A stretch of DNA of 24,299 bases, from NCBI GenBank assembly GCA_910578495.1, contig CAJTRE010000036.1, positions 1-24,299 of the forward strand. The letters run 5' to 3'. The notes beneath the pieces were generated by a model, which ran no database searches, was not told the origin of the DNA, and was given only the letters and a program-made list of their open reading frames with translations. This DNA is from an uncultured Dorea sp. (GTDB taxonomy: Bacteria > Bacillota > Clostridia > Lachnospirales > Lachnospiraceae). Both the position numbers and the translations under genes were made by a program. Positions 1-7,048 of this stretch are shown here, piece after piece. Every line of letters begins with the position of its first letter. The first letter of the stretch is position 1.

Positions 1-642
1 GCCTTTTCCTTCTTTGCCGCAGGCTCCTTCTTCGTGGGAGCCGCCTTGTCCTTTGCCTCTTTGGGAGGGCGGCCCTTCCGCTTCGGCGGTTCCGGCTCCT
101 TTTCCTCCTTCTGCTTTGGGGCTGCCTCTTTCGTCCCTTTGGCGGCTTCTTTTTCGGGAGAAGTGGGAGCCGCTTTCTACATTCGTTCTCGCTCCGCTTG
201 ATGATTGTGATTTTACAGTGCGGGCATGGCAAGAGTATGTCGCCTCCTTCTTCCCCGCCATGATTTCGGAGAAGTTGTAGAAGGACACGTTGGGGGCCTC
301 CTTACCCTCCGGGGTCTCCGCCTTCTGCTCTTTGGGAATCTCCGGTTTCTTTTCTTCCTTCGCCTCCTTTTGCGGGGCAGGCTTTTCCGGTTCCTTTGCC
401 GCCTTTTGCGGGGCGGTCTTTTCTGGCTCTTTCGCCGCTTTTTGCGGGGCGGTCTTTTCCGGTTCCTTTTCCGCTTTTTCCGGAGTGGCCTTTTCCGGCT
501 CCTTTACCGTTTTTTCCGGTGCGGCGGCTTCGGGCGCTTTCTGCGCCTTCCCCGGAGCGAGGGAGCCGCCCACCTCGGGCTGCGCCGGATCTTTGTCCGG
601 ACCGTCTGCGCCAGTCAGGTTTTTCGATTTTTCATCGGCCAT
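1..642 (-). CDS. 5' part of a Lys/Pro/Glu/Ala-rich mobile-element-type protein, probably frameshifted
   Basis: An AAGGAGG site lies 8 bases before ATG (640-642), and the frame stays open to the window edge (214 codons, no stop seen). The first ~115 residues are a low-complexity repeat of units like KTAPQKAAKEPE, followed by NVSFYNFSEIMAGKKEATYSC. After about residue 137 this frame becomes Gly/Ser/Arg-rich and unlike what precedes. The other two frames hold a better continuation: CPHCKITIIKRS (half a zinc ribbon), then a Lys/Pro/Glu-rich tail with an AT-hook-like KRKGRPPK. I infer that the ancestral protein ran through all three frames and was broken by two small insertions (see findings). The base composition is far richer in GC than the rest of the window. 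Similar repetitive proteins occur in Firmicutes integrative elements, but I do not recognise the exact family and assign no function. Confidence 0.6.
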   Translation of the reverse strand, partial: MADEKSKNLTGADGPDKDPAQPEVGGSLAPGKAQKAPEAAAPEKTVKEPEKATPEKAEKEPEKTAPQKAAKEPEKTAPQKAAKEPEKPAPQKEAKEEKKPEIPKEQKAETPEGKEAPNVSFYNFSEIMAGKKEATYSCHARTVKSQSSSGARTNVESGSHFSRKRSRQRDERGSPKAEGGKGAGTAEAEGPPSQRGKGQGGSHEEGACGKEGKG

Positions 643-674
643 TCGCAATACCTCCTTCTTGGTTTTCTGGCATG

Positions 675-706
675 AAAAAAGGGCTTGACCTCTCTTGTCA
701 AGCCCC
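675..706 (-). terminator. Rho-independent terminator, minus strand
   Basis: A perfect 9-bp stem GGGCTTGAC/GTCAAGCCC (681-689 with 697-705) has a 7-base loop. On the minus strand it is followed directly by six T residues (complement of 675-680). It sits 33 bases upstream of the minus-strand repetitive gene, so it would end transcription entering from the right before that gene is reached. Confidence 0.7.
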
Positions 707-740
707 GGTAGTTGGGTTGCCTCCTTTCCCTGCGCCCATG

Positions 741-775
741 AAAAAACCGCCCTTCGTTGTGAAAGAGCGGTTTTT
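741..775. terminator. Bidirectional hairpin terminator
   Basis: AAAAACCGC (742-750) pairs with GCGGTTTTT (767-775) around a 16-base loop, so a T run follows the GC-rich stem on either strand. It lies at the composition boundary between the GC-rich left edge and the ABC transporter genes, and insulates the two. Confidence 0.7.
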
Positions 776-873
776 CAGTAGGTTGGCAGTCCATTATTTT
801 GTTTTTTTATATGTATCCCTTTGTACACTGTAGCAACTATCAGACAAGAAAGACTAGAAGGAGGAGTTTTATC

Positions 874-1542
874 ATGCAGGCGATTTTGGAGACGAAAGAT
901 CTTGTGAAATATTATGGCGAGGAGGAGAGTCAGGTACGGGCCATCGACCATACGGAACTTAAAGTAGAACATGGCGAGTTTGTGGCGGTCGTAGGGCGTT
1001 CTGGTTCTGGAAAGAGTACTCTTCTTCATATGCTTGGAGGTTTGGATAGACCGGACAGCGGACAGGTGTTAATCGAGGGAAGGGATATCTTTTCTTTAAA
1101 AGAAGAGCAATTGGCAGTATTTCGGAGACGAAAGATCGGTTTTATTTTTCAGGATTTTAATTTAATGCCGGCGCTCAATGTGTGGGAGAATATTGTACTT
1201 CCCATTGGTCTTGACGGCAAGAAAGTAAACCGGGAATATGTGATAGATATTGTGAAAAGTATCAGTATGGAAGATAAACTTCATGTGCTGCCAAATACGT
1301 TGTCCGGCGGGCAGAAACAAAGAGTTGCCATTGCAAGAGCGCTGGCGTCACGTCCGGCAATTATTTTAGCGGATGAGCCGACGGGCAATCTGGACTCCAA
1401 AACCGAGACGGAAGTGATTTCCATTTTGAAAAACTGCGTCAGCAAATACGGACAGACATTAGTTATGATTACGCACGATGAGACAATCGCTCAGATGGCG
1501 GACCGTATCATTCTGATTGCGGATGGTAAGGTGGTGAGCTAG
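874..1542 (+). CDS. ABC transporter ATP-binding protein (MacB/LolD/BceA-type)
   Basis: This is a 222-residue cytoplasmic ATPase that powers the FtsX-type permease directly downstream. Walker A is GRSGSGKST (41-49), the Q-loop glutamine is in FIFQDFNLMP (Q93), the signature is LSGGQKQR (143-150), Walker B is IILADEP (163-169) and the switch histidine is in MITHD (H201). All catalytic elements are intact. The RPD-type spacing and the pairing with an FtsX permease place it in the MacB/LolD/BceA group, which exports or expels antimicrobial peptides, lipids or other envelope substrates. I chose ATG 874 because AGGAGGAG lies just upstream; a longer in-frame start at 799 would run through AT-rich non-coding sequence. 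The stop codon abuts the permease start at 1543, so the two are co-translated. The substrate cannot be deduced from the sequence. Confidence 0.93.
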   Translation: MQAILETKDLVKYYGEEESQVRAIDHTELKVEHGEFVAVVGRSGSGKSTLLHMLGGLDRPDSGQVLIEGRDIFSLKEEQLAVFRRRKIGFIFQDFNLMPALNVWENIVLPIGLDGKKVNREYVIDIVKSISMEDKLHVLPNTLSGGQKQRVAIARALASRPAIILADEPTGNLDSKTETEVISILKNCVSKYGQTLVMITHDETIAQMADRIILIADGKVVS

Positions 1543-2880
1543 ATGAATATAGTGACAAAGACAGCGATGTCAAATTTTCGGAGAAATAAAAGCAGGAATA
1601 TTCTGATAGGAATTGCTATCTTACTGACTACAGTTCTTCTGACCGCTGTTCCGACCGTTCTTTTTGGTGTATTCGATTTGGAAAATGCAGCAGTATTAGA
1701 GTTTTATCCCACTTATGACGTGATGTTCCGGGATGTGGATGAGAAAACAGCAGATCAGCTTTTTAAAGACGATAGACTTACAGAGGTTGGTCTTAGGGAA
1801 GATCCGGCTTACGTTGTGACGCCTGAGTCTAATATATCGGTAGGGATGGTGTTTGCAGATGAGTCTGTATGCAGACAGAATCGTATAGAATTGAAAGAGG
1901 GAAGACTCCCGGAGGGGGCAGACGAGATTGTGGTATCACAGGGATTTCTGGAAATGAAAAAAGAGGGCGTGTATTCTGTGATGGTGTCCAAGGCATTTGC
2001 AGATGAAATCATTCCAGAAGGTAAGCATTTCTACCGTTTTTACGGATGCCTGAAAGAAACCAAAGGACAGTCGACAGATCGTATTGAAAATGAAATTGAG
2101 AAGATTGGAGAGGACTACGGAATCAAAGAAGAGTCTATTGTTCCAAATACAGAGATGCTTAACGCTTTATATAGAGACAGTGCGGCTTATGCAGGTCTCG
2201 TCATATTTATGATTGTGATTGTGATGGCGGGAATTCTTACGATTTACAGTATTTATTATGTGTCTATGCTTGGAAGAGTGCAGGAGTACGGGAAACTTCG
2301 GGCAATTGGCGCTACGAAAAAGCAGATTAGGAGTTTGGTGCTCCGAGAGGGTTTTGCAGTGGCATTTGCAGCAGTTCCGCTTGGAATTGTACTTGGTACA
2401 GGCAGTGGTGCGGCAGCGCTTCATAGGATATTGAATCTAAGTCTTTCTGCTAATCAGTTGTTGGCAGAGACGATGAAAAATCTGCTGGAAGATGGAGAGG
2501 TTTCTATTATACATCTGTGGATTGTAGGACTTGCGGTATTGATTGCATTTGCGACGGTGTATTTGGCGCTCCTTTATCCGATGAAAATTGCAAGCAAAAT
2601 AACACCGGTAGAGGCGATACGCTACCAAGGAGAGAACACGAAGAAAAAGAAACAAAAAGAGCGAAAAGGTTATATAGAATTAAACACGAGAAAACTTACG
2701 ATTTCCAATCTAGGAAGAAACAGAAAGCGAACAGTGGTTACGATATTGACACTGGGAGTTACCGGTATCTTTTTCATGGCAGTCGCAACCGTTCTTAGTT
2801 GTATGAATGAAAAGGTGATGGCAAATGAAGATGTGCGAAGCGACATTTATGTGAATATTGATTCCTGGCAGGAGATATGA
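1543..2880 (+). CDS. ABC transporter FtsX-like permease, N-terminal part (probable frameshift split)
   Basis: These 445 residues form the front half of an FtsX/MacB-type permease. An N-terminal membrane segment (about 20-42) is followed by an extracellular domain, then a three-helix FtsX core (helices near 215-240, 270-290 and 325-350) ending PMKIASKITPVEAIRYQ. A fifth membrane helix follows (about 395-420) and starts the second repeat. The protein then stops inside the second extracellular domain at DIYVNIDSWQEI. Intact relatives carry a second extracellular domain and a second three-helix core, which here lie in the next reading frame starting at 2877. I infer a single ~790-residue permease gene split by loss of one base near 2873-2876. 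Coupled translation of two halves through the ATGA overlap cannot be excluded. The partner ATPase is immediately upstream. Confidence 0.85.
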   Translation: MNIVTKTAMSNFRRNKSRNILIGIAILLTTVLLTAVPTVLFGVFDLENAAVLEFYPTYDVMFRDVDEKTADQLFKDDRLTEVGLREDPAYVVTPESNISVGMVFADESVCRQNRIELKEGRLPEGADEIVVSQGFLEMKKEGVYSVMVSKAFADEIIPEGKHFYRFYGCLKETKGQSTDRIENEIEKIGEDYGIKEESIVPNTEMLNALYRDSAAYAGLVIFMIVIVMAGILTIYSIYYVSMLGRVQEYGKLRAIGATKKQIRSLVLREGFAVAFAAVPLGIVLGTGSGAAALHRILNLSLSANQLLAETMKNLLEDGEVSIIHLWIVGLAVLIAFATVYLALLYPMKIASKITPVEAIRYQGENTKKKKQKERKGYIELNTRKLTISNLGRNRKRTVVTILTLGVTGIFFMAVATVLSCMNEKVMANEDVRSDIYVNIDSWQEI

Positions 2881-3905
2881 TGCACCCGGAGCGTGCCGTT
2901 TGGAATATCCAGAAGAAGAATCCTTTGTCTGATTCTTTTGAAAAACAGATTGCGTCGCTTGACGGTGTGGAGAAGATAGAAATAGGTCTGTATGCAGGCT
3001 GTTTTATTATGAATAACGACCAACTGAAAGAGGATGATGGTTCCAATCTTGAAACCGGAGTTTCGGGGATGAATAAAGATGTGTTAAAAGAGTGTAAGAA
3101 ATATGTAACGGACGGTTCGCTGGATAATCCAAAGCTATTTGACGGGACGGGAATCCTTTTGCTGGATGGATATGTGACACATCACTCCGATTTGTCAGTG
3201 GGAGATATGGTAGAACTGAAAATCTTGGATGGAGATCGTGAAATTACGAAGAAGTTTGAAATTGTGGCAGAAGCGGATGTGCCACAAAGTTTGGTGGGAA
3301 GTAGTCTGGCGCTGCCGGCGGATGTGCTTCAAGGATTCTGTGAGACAGATGTGACGGATCACTACAACATTTTCGTTACAGAAAGCAGACGTTCTGAGGT
3401 TACACAGGCAGTCCGATCATTGGTACAGCAAGAAGAATTTCTGGAAATGCGGACGTACCAGGAAGCCTATGAGGATGCTGAGAAATCTATAAGTTTGTTT
3501 GTATATGGCGGCTATGGTGTGTTGTTTATCTTTGGTTTGATTGGTATGTTGAATCTTGTAAACACGATGATTAACAGTGTTCATATGCGAAGAAAGGAGC
3601 TTGGTATGCTGCAGGCGATTGGAATGTCTGATCGACAGACGGTGCGTATGCTGCAGATGGAGGGTATGTTCTATACACTTGGAACGTTGCTTCTCTCTCT
3701 GGGAATCGGAAGTATTGCAGGATACAGTTTGTTCTGGAAAATGAGAGAGGACGGTATGTTTTCTATTCAGTACTATAAGTATCCCGTTGTTCCGGCAATT
3801 GTGCTGGTTGTCGTAGTGGTGCTGTTACAGTTACTTATTACCTATCTTGTCAATTCTAATTTCAAGAAACAAAGCTTGATTGAGCGGGTACGTTTTGCAG
3901 AATGA
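2877..3905 (+). CDS. ABC transporter FtsX-like permease, C-terminal part (probable frameshift split)
   Basis: These 342 residues continue the permease begun at 1543. The opening HPERAVWNIQKKNPLSD looks like the interior of the second extracellular domain, not a natural N-terminus: there is no signal or leading membrane helix before it. Three membrane helices follow (about 200-230, 265-290 and 300-325), with the FtsX-type loop RRKELGMLQAIGMSDRQTVRMLQMEG between the first two. The start overlaps the preceding stop as ATGATG; AGGAG at 2870-2874 sits 5 bases before the second ATG (2880), so reinitiation is physically possible. On its own this fragment lacks half the transporter fold. It could work only together with the N-terminal part, or the locus is a recently broken gene. 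Confidence 0.83.
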   Translation: MMHPERAVWNIQKKNPLSDSFEKQIASLDGVEKIEIGLYAGCFIMNNDQLKEDDGSNLETGVSGMNKDVLKECKKYVTDGSLDNPKLFDGTGILLLDGYVTHHSDLSVGDMVELKILDGDREITKKFEIVAEADVPQSLVGSSLALPADVLQGFCETDVTDHYNIFVTESRRSEVTQAVRSLVQQEEFLEMRTYQEAYEDAEKSISLFVYGGYGVLFIFGLIGMLNLVNTMINSVHMRRKELGMLQAIGMSDRQTVRMLQMEGMFYTLGTLLLSLGIGSIAGYSLFWKMREDGMFSIQYYKYPVVPAIVLVVVVVLLQLLITYLVNSNFKKQSLIERVRFAE

Positions 3906-3933
3906 TAGAGGAATAAATTATTCTTAGGAACGC

Positions 3934-3976
3934 AGAAAACCCACCTGACGGAAAATTCAGGCGGGTTTTTCTGTTC
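3934..3976 (+). terminator. Terminator after the ABC exporter
   Basis: CAGAAAACCCACCTGA pairs with TCAGGCGGGTTTTTCTG with one mismatch and one bulge around an 8-base loop. The 3' arm supplies the T run. It ends the transcript of the ATPase and permease genes; the A-rich 5' arm would let it work weakly on the other strand as well. Confidence 0.85.
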
Positions 3977-4009
3977 GTTATATTTTTAAGGAATGAGAGT
4001 AAAAGTGTG

Positions 4010-4039
4010 CACCGGAAATAGTTGTTTTCCGGTGTTTTA
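4010..4039 (+). terminator. Second hairpin with T tract
   Basis: CACCGGAAA (4010-4018) and TTTCCGGTG (4026-4034) form a perfect 9-bp stem with a 7-base loop, followed by TTTTAC. It is tandem to the terminator 35 bases upstream and may be a back-up terminator. No gene separates the two. Confidence 0.55.
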
Positions 4040-4053
4040 CTTTATGAGGGGGG

Positions 4054-4081
4054 AGATAGTTGATATGCTCTTCAACTATCT
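4054..4081. repeat. Perfect inverted repeat, 10-bp arms
   Basis: AGATAGTTGA (4054-4063) and TCAACTATCT (4072-4081) are perfect inverted arms around an 8-base loop. No T run follows, so it is not a classical terminator; it could be an operator or an RNA structure. It is the last distinct structure in the 362-base gene-free stretch 3906-4267. The remainder (4082-4187) is AT-rich and shows nothing else I can name before the promoter at 4188. Confidence 0.5.
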
Positions 4082-4187
4082 GCCTCTTAGTATAAAAGGT
4101 AAATATGTCCAAAGTATGTTCATTCTCTTAAACAAATCGAAAAAATCTTAAGATATCATAAAGAAAATATGAATGTAGCAGATAAGG

Positions 4188-4216
4188 ATGACGAAAAAGG
4201 TTGAAAGTGTTATAAT
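4188..4216 (+). promoter_or_regulatory. Sigma-A-type promoter for the VanZ-like gene
   Basis: ATGACG (4188-4193) is separated by 17 bases from a consensus TATAAT (4211-4216), 52 bases before the start codon at 4268. The -10 is perfect and the -35 matches at TGAC. The downstream leader contains an AAGGAG ribosome site. Confidence 0.6.
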
Positions 4217-4267
4217 GTCTGAGAAAATAAGGACAAAGAAAGAACGAGAGAAGAAGGAGAAACACAT

Positions 4268-4717
4268 ATGACAGATTTATTATATGCAATTGTAGAAATC
4301 ATTGCTCAGATTCATACGGCAATTTTGACGTGGAATGACAGCTTTGAGACGACATTTACAGATAAAGAACTTCATTTTATCGTGATTGGCCTGCTTGGAA
4401 TGGGAATGCTCTTTGTGATCTATCCGCTGTTTAAGCTGCTCAGTAAGAATCATGTATTGATAATAGCATGGATCTATGTATTTACAGTTATTATGGTCAT
4501 TGTATTTGCCATTGAGATCGGGCAGGGGTTTACAGGAACCGGAACGATGGATTTCGATGATATTGTCGCGGGCGTCGTGGGATTTATGGCGATGTTTATT
4601 GTTTTTGCTGTTATCCGCGCTATTGTGCTTGGAATTGCAAGGCTTATCGGCTCCTTTGGCGACGGACGCAGACATGATAGAGAGTATTATGATTATGATG
4701 ATTACGATGATTTTTAA
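4268..4717 (+). CDS. Small VanZ-like membrane protein
   Basis: This 149-residue protein has three predicted membrane helices (about 37-57, 62-86 and 98-122) and a very acidic, tyrosine-rich tail ending DDYDDYDDF after a basic GDGRRHDR stretch. The segment EIGQGFTGTGTMDFDDIVAGVVG (82-104) matches the VanZ pattern in which a Glu-x-x-Gln helix end is followed by an acidic D-x-D-D loop and a glycine-rich helix. VanZ proteins modulate susceptibility to glycopeptides such as teicoplanin, but most genomic members have no assigned role. The match is to the family core only, because the protein is shorter than classic VanZ. The tail is probably cytoplasmic. The start has AAGGAG at 4255-4260. A second gene follows after 39 bases, probably in the same transcript. 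Confidence 0.65.
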   Translation: MTDLLYAIVEIIAQIHTAILTWNDSFETTFTDKELHFIVIGLLGMGMLFVIYPLFKLLSKNHVLIIAWIYVFTVIMVIVFAIEIGQGFTGTGTMDFDDIVAGVVGFMAMFIVFAVIRAIVLGIARLIGSFGDGRRHDREYYDYDDYDDF

Positions 4718-4756
4718 AGCTGTATATTATCATCAATAAAAAGGAGAAGGGAAAAT

Positions 4757-5146
4757 ATGGCGGGATGGAATACGGAATTTCACAATATTTCAGTAGAATG
4801 TACAGACAAACTTGTGCGAATTAAGAACGACGAGGCGCTCATAAAGTTTCTGGGTGATCCAAAGACAAAAGGAGCGCTGCTCCTTGCAGATTATGCCAAG
4901 AAACTGTACAAAAAAGAAATTGGACGAGAACTTAAAATTACGAAAGATTCTCTGGCGATCGAGATTTTAGGTCATGTATTTCTGGACGATTTTGCGAAAT
5001 TTGCATCAAAATTAAAAATTAAAAAGTTTGAAGCAGTGTTGGAAGATATTAAAAAGCGGACAGAAGTCATAGATTGTGGTGAGAGTGATATTGACAGCAA
5101 CCGCCATATATGGGACGATTTTGAGGAAAGAAGCTTGCAGGCATGA
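4757..5146 (+). CDS. Hypothetical protein, 129 residues
   Basis: I do not recognise this gene. It encodes a soluble, charged, mostly helical protein without membrane segments or signal peptide. The middle (about 48-98) is rich in lysine and alternates short helices (LLADYAKKLYKKEIGREL; FLDDFAKFASKLKIKKFEAVLEDIKKR). The C-terminus is acidic with a single Trp-Asp-Asp. A good AAGGAGAAGG site precedes the start. It lies 39 bases after the VanZ-like gene with no terminator between, so co-transcription is likely. No catalytic motif is visible. Confidence 0.7.
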   Translation: MAGWNTEFHNISVECTDKLVRIKNDEALIKFLGDPKTKGALLLADYAKKLYKKEIGRELKITKDSLAIEILGHVFLDDFAKFASKLKIKKFEAVLEDIKKRTEVIDCGESDIDSNRHIWDDFEERSLQA

Positions 5147-5184
5147 TTTATGCACTTTGCGGGAAAAATGCTTAATTTATTCTG

Positions 5185-5213
5185 TGGACATTCAATCAGA
5201 TAATGTTTATAAT
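5185..5213 (+). promoter_or_regulatory. Promoter of the proline iminopeptidase gene
   Basis: TGGACA (5185-5190), a 17-base spacer and a perfect TATAAT (5208-5213) form a near-consensus housekeeping promoter 31 bases before the start codon at 5245. Confidence 0.75.
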
Positions 5214-5244
5214 ATAACAAATGGAATATAAGGAGGTTTTTAAA

Positions 5245-6129
5245 ATGAAAATTCAAGAAGGCTATATGCCATATTTAGGTTATCAGACCTATTACCGTAT
5301 TGTCGGAGAAAATACAGGAAATAAGAAGCCTTTAGTATTACTCCATGGTGGACCTGGATCGACACACAACTATTTCGAAGTGCTTGACAGACTGGCAGAA
5401 GAAGACGGACGCCAGCTTATCATGTATGATCAGATTGGATGTGGCGAATCTTATCTTGACGGACATCCGGAGCTTTGGAACGCTAAGACATGGGTAAACG
5501 AATTGATTGAGTTAAGAAAGCATCTTGGTCTTGATGAAATTCATCTTCTTGGACAGTCTTGGGGAGGAATGCAGCTTTTAGAGTATGTATGTAACTATAA
5601 ACCGGAAGGACTCAAAAGTCTGATTCTTTCCAGTACACTTCCGGCTTCCTGGATGTGGGGAATTGAGGCTCATCGTATGATTAAAGAGCTTCCACAGGAG
5701 TATCAGGACGCAATCGAGAAAGCAACTTCAAGCGGAGACTACAGTGATCCGGTTTATCAGGCGGCAGAGGCAGAGTATATGCTTCGTCATGCGGCCGGCG
5801 CTGTGACAGAGGATTCACCGGAGTGTCTGAAGCGTCCGGTAAGAAAAGGCGGAGAGTCTTATGTTGTTGGCTGGGGGCCAAACGAGTATACTCCACAGGG
5901 AACATTGAAAGACTACGATGTGACAGAGCAGCTGAAAGATATTAAGGAGCCTGCTCTTGTCATCAATGGTGGTAATGACTTGTGTACGCCATACATAGCA
6001 AAATATATGTACGACAGAATTCCGAATTCTGAGTGGGAATTGTTCCGTACATGCCGTCATATGTGCTTCGTAGAAGACAATGACAGATATGTAGAATTGA
6101 TGAAAGAGTGGCTGAACAAACACGATTAA
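5245..6129 (+). CDS. pip: Proline iminopeptidase (alpha/beta hydrolase)
   Basis: This is a 294-residue cytoplasmic serine peptidase of the S33 family that removes N-terminal proline from peptides. The oxyanion segment is HGGPGSTHNYF (34-44). The nucleophile elbow is GQSWGG with Ser105. The charge-relay acid is probably Asp245 in NGGNDLCTPY, and the histidine is His272 in CRHMCF. Length and motif order fit the bacterial PepIP family. Start 5245 was chosen because AAGGAGG lies directly in front; the earlier in-frame ATG at 5221 precedes that ribosome site and would sit only 8 bases from the -10 box. The gene has its own promoter and terminator, so it is monocistronic. A role in peptide scavenging is likely. 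Related S33 hydrolases with other small substrates are the main alternative. Confidence 0.9.
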   Translation: MKIQEGYMPYLGYQTYYRIVGENTGNKKPLVLLHGGPGSTHNYFEVLDRLAEEDGRQLIMYDQIGCGESYLDGHPELWNAKTWVNELIELRKHLGLDEIHLLGQSWGGMQLLEYVCNYKPEGLKSLILSSTLPASWMWGIEAHRMIKELPQEYQDAIEKATSSGDYSDPVYQAAEAEYMLRHAAGAVTEDSPECLKRPVRKGGESYVVGWGPNEYTPQGTLKDYDVTEQLKDIKEPALVINGGNDLCTPYIAKYMYDRIPNSEWELFRTCRHMCFVEDNDRYVELMKEWLNKHD

Positions 6130-6131
6130 GG

Positions 6132-6185
6132 AAAAAGCTATACATTTTGTTACAGGAGGACCTGTACAATCTGTATAGCTTTTTT
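6132..6185. terminator. Bidirectional terminator between convergent genes
   Basis: AAAAAGCTATACA and TGTATAGCTTTTT are perfect outer arms; inside them TACAGG and CCTGTA form a second stem. The A and T runs at the two ends serve both the iminopeptidase (+) and the SDR gene (-). Confidence 0.85.
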
Positions 6186-6196
6186 AATGATTCGTT

Positions 6197-6931
6197 TTAT
6201 AAATATCCGCCGTCTACTCCGATAATCTGCCCGGTCATATAATCCGGTGCATTGGCGGTCTGCCAGATGACTTCGGCAATCTCTTCTGGTGTTGCGAAGC
6301 GTCCGGCTGGGATTTCGTCTTCCAGTTGTTTGCGTTCCTCTTCATCCATCCACTCATTCATGCCTGTGTCAACTACACCGCAGGCGATGGCGTTCACAGG
6401 GATATGGCTTGGAGCAAGTTCTTTCGCAAGCGCTCGTGTCAGTCCATGAACTCCGGATTTGGAAGCAGAATAAGCGGCTTCGCAGGAAGCCCCTGCAGTT
6501 CCCCACATGGAGGATATATTGATGATGGAGCCGGATTTTTGCGATACCATAGGTGGGATAGCGGCGCGGCAGCAGTAAAATACAGAAGATAAATTAATGT
6601 CAATGACGCGTTTCCATTCTTCATCTGACATATCGCTTAGCAAACCGATATGGGCGATTCCGGCATTATTGATAAGTACGTCCAAAGCCTCACAGGTATC
6701 ATGTATTTTTGCAAATATGTTTTTTACATCTTCGGGATTTCCTACATTTCCGGGGATAAGGGTGGAGTGTGCCGGAGTAGTTTGGCTTATTTCTTCCCGC
6801 ACTTTGGAAAGTTCATTTACAGATGTATTACAATTCAAAAACACATGATACCCCTCTTTGGCAAAACGAAGAGCAGCAGCTTTACCAATGCCTCTGGATG
6901 CTCCTGTGATTAGTACATTCTTCTGTGTCAT
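6197..6931 (-). CDS. SDR-family NAD(P)-dependent oxidoreductase (FabG-like, possibly YmfI type)
   Basis: This is a 244-residue short-chain dehydrogenase/reductase. The cofactor motif is GASRGIG (10-16), the structural motif is NNAG (88-91), and the catalytic set is Asn113, Ser140/141, Tyr154 and Lys158 in YSASK. It ends with GQIIGVDGGYL, typical of FabG-like enzymes. The stretch SSMWGTAGASCEAAYSASK with the later DEIPAGRFATPEEIAE resembles, from memory, YmfI-type reductases that finish the 5-aminopentanol modification of elongation factor P, so that role is a real alternative to 3-oxoacyl-ACP reductase. No fatty-acid genes are adjacent, which argues against a housekeeping fabG. GGGAGG lies 9 bases before the start. 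Transcribed alone, divergently from the RND gene. Confidence 0.85.
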   Translation of the reverse strand: MTQKNVLITGASRGIGKAAALRFAKEGYHVFLNCNTSVNELSKVREEISQTTPAHSTLIPGNVGNPEDVKNIFAKIHDTCEALDVLINNAGIAHIGLLSDMSDEEWKRVIDINLSSVFYCCRAAIPPMVSQKSGSIINISSMWGTAGASCEAAYSASKSGVHGLTRALAKELAPSHIPVNAIACGVVDTGMNEWMDEEERKQLEDEIPAGRFATPEEIAEVIWQTANAPDYMTGQIIGVDGGYL

Positions 6932-6968
6932 GAAATAACCTCCCTGGATTTTATAAAAAGATAAGATT

Positions 6969-6997
6969 ATTATATACTGGAATTATTGCTATTTAAA
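6969..6997 (-). promoter_or_regulatory. Promoter of the SDR gene
   Basis: On the minus strand TTTAAA (6992-6997), 17 bases and a perfect TATAAT (6969-6974) lie 38 bases before the start codon. The same 117-base gap must also hold the promoter of the divergent RND gene; a TATAAA at 7025-7030 is a candidate -10 there, but I see no good -35 for it. Confidence 0.55.
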
Positions 6998-7048
6998 CCC
7001 TCAGATGATATTATTTTATTATTCTATAAACGATAGAAAGGGATTTAT

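Noticed and set aside
226..688. Several plus-strand Phe/Leu/Arg/Gly-rich open frames at the left edge
   Set aside because: They are the antisense shadow of the Lys/Pro/Glu repeats on the minus strand, which has a proper ribosome site; their repetitive composition comes from that gene.
799..873. Extended N-terminus of the first ABC ATPase
   Set aside because: The ribosome site lies at 860-868, inside the extension, and the extra residues are AT-rich translation of a leader.
4280..4675. Minus-strand His/Lys/Asn-rich open frame opposite the VanZ-like gene
   Set aside because: It is the complement of a membrane-protein coding frame, with no start signals and implausible composition.
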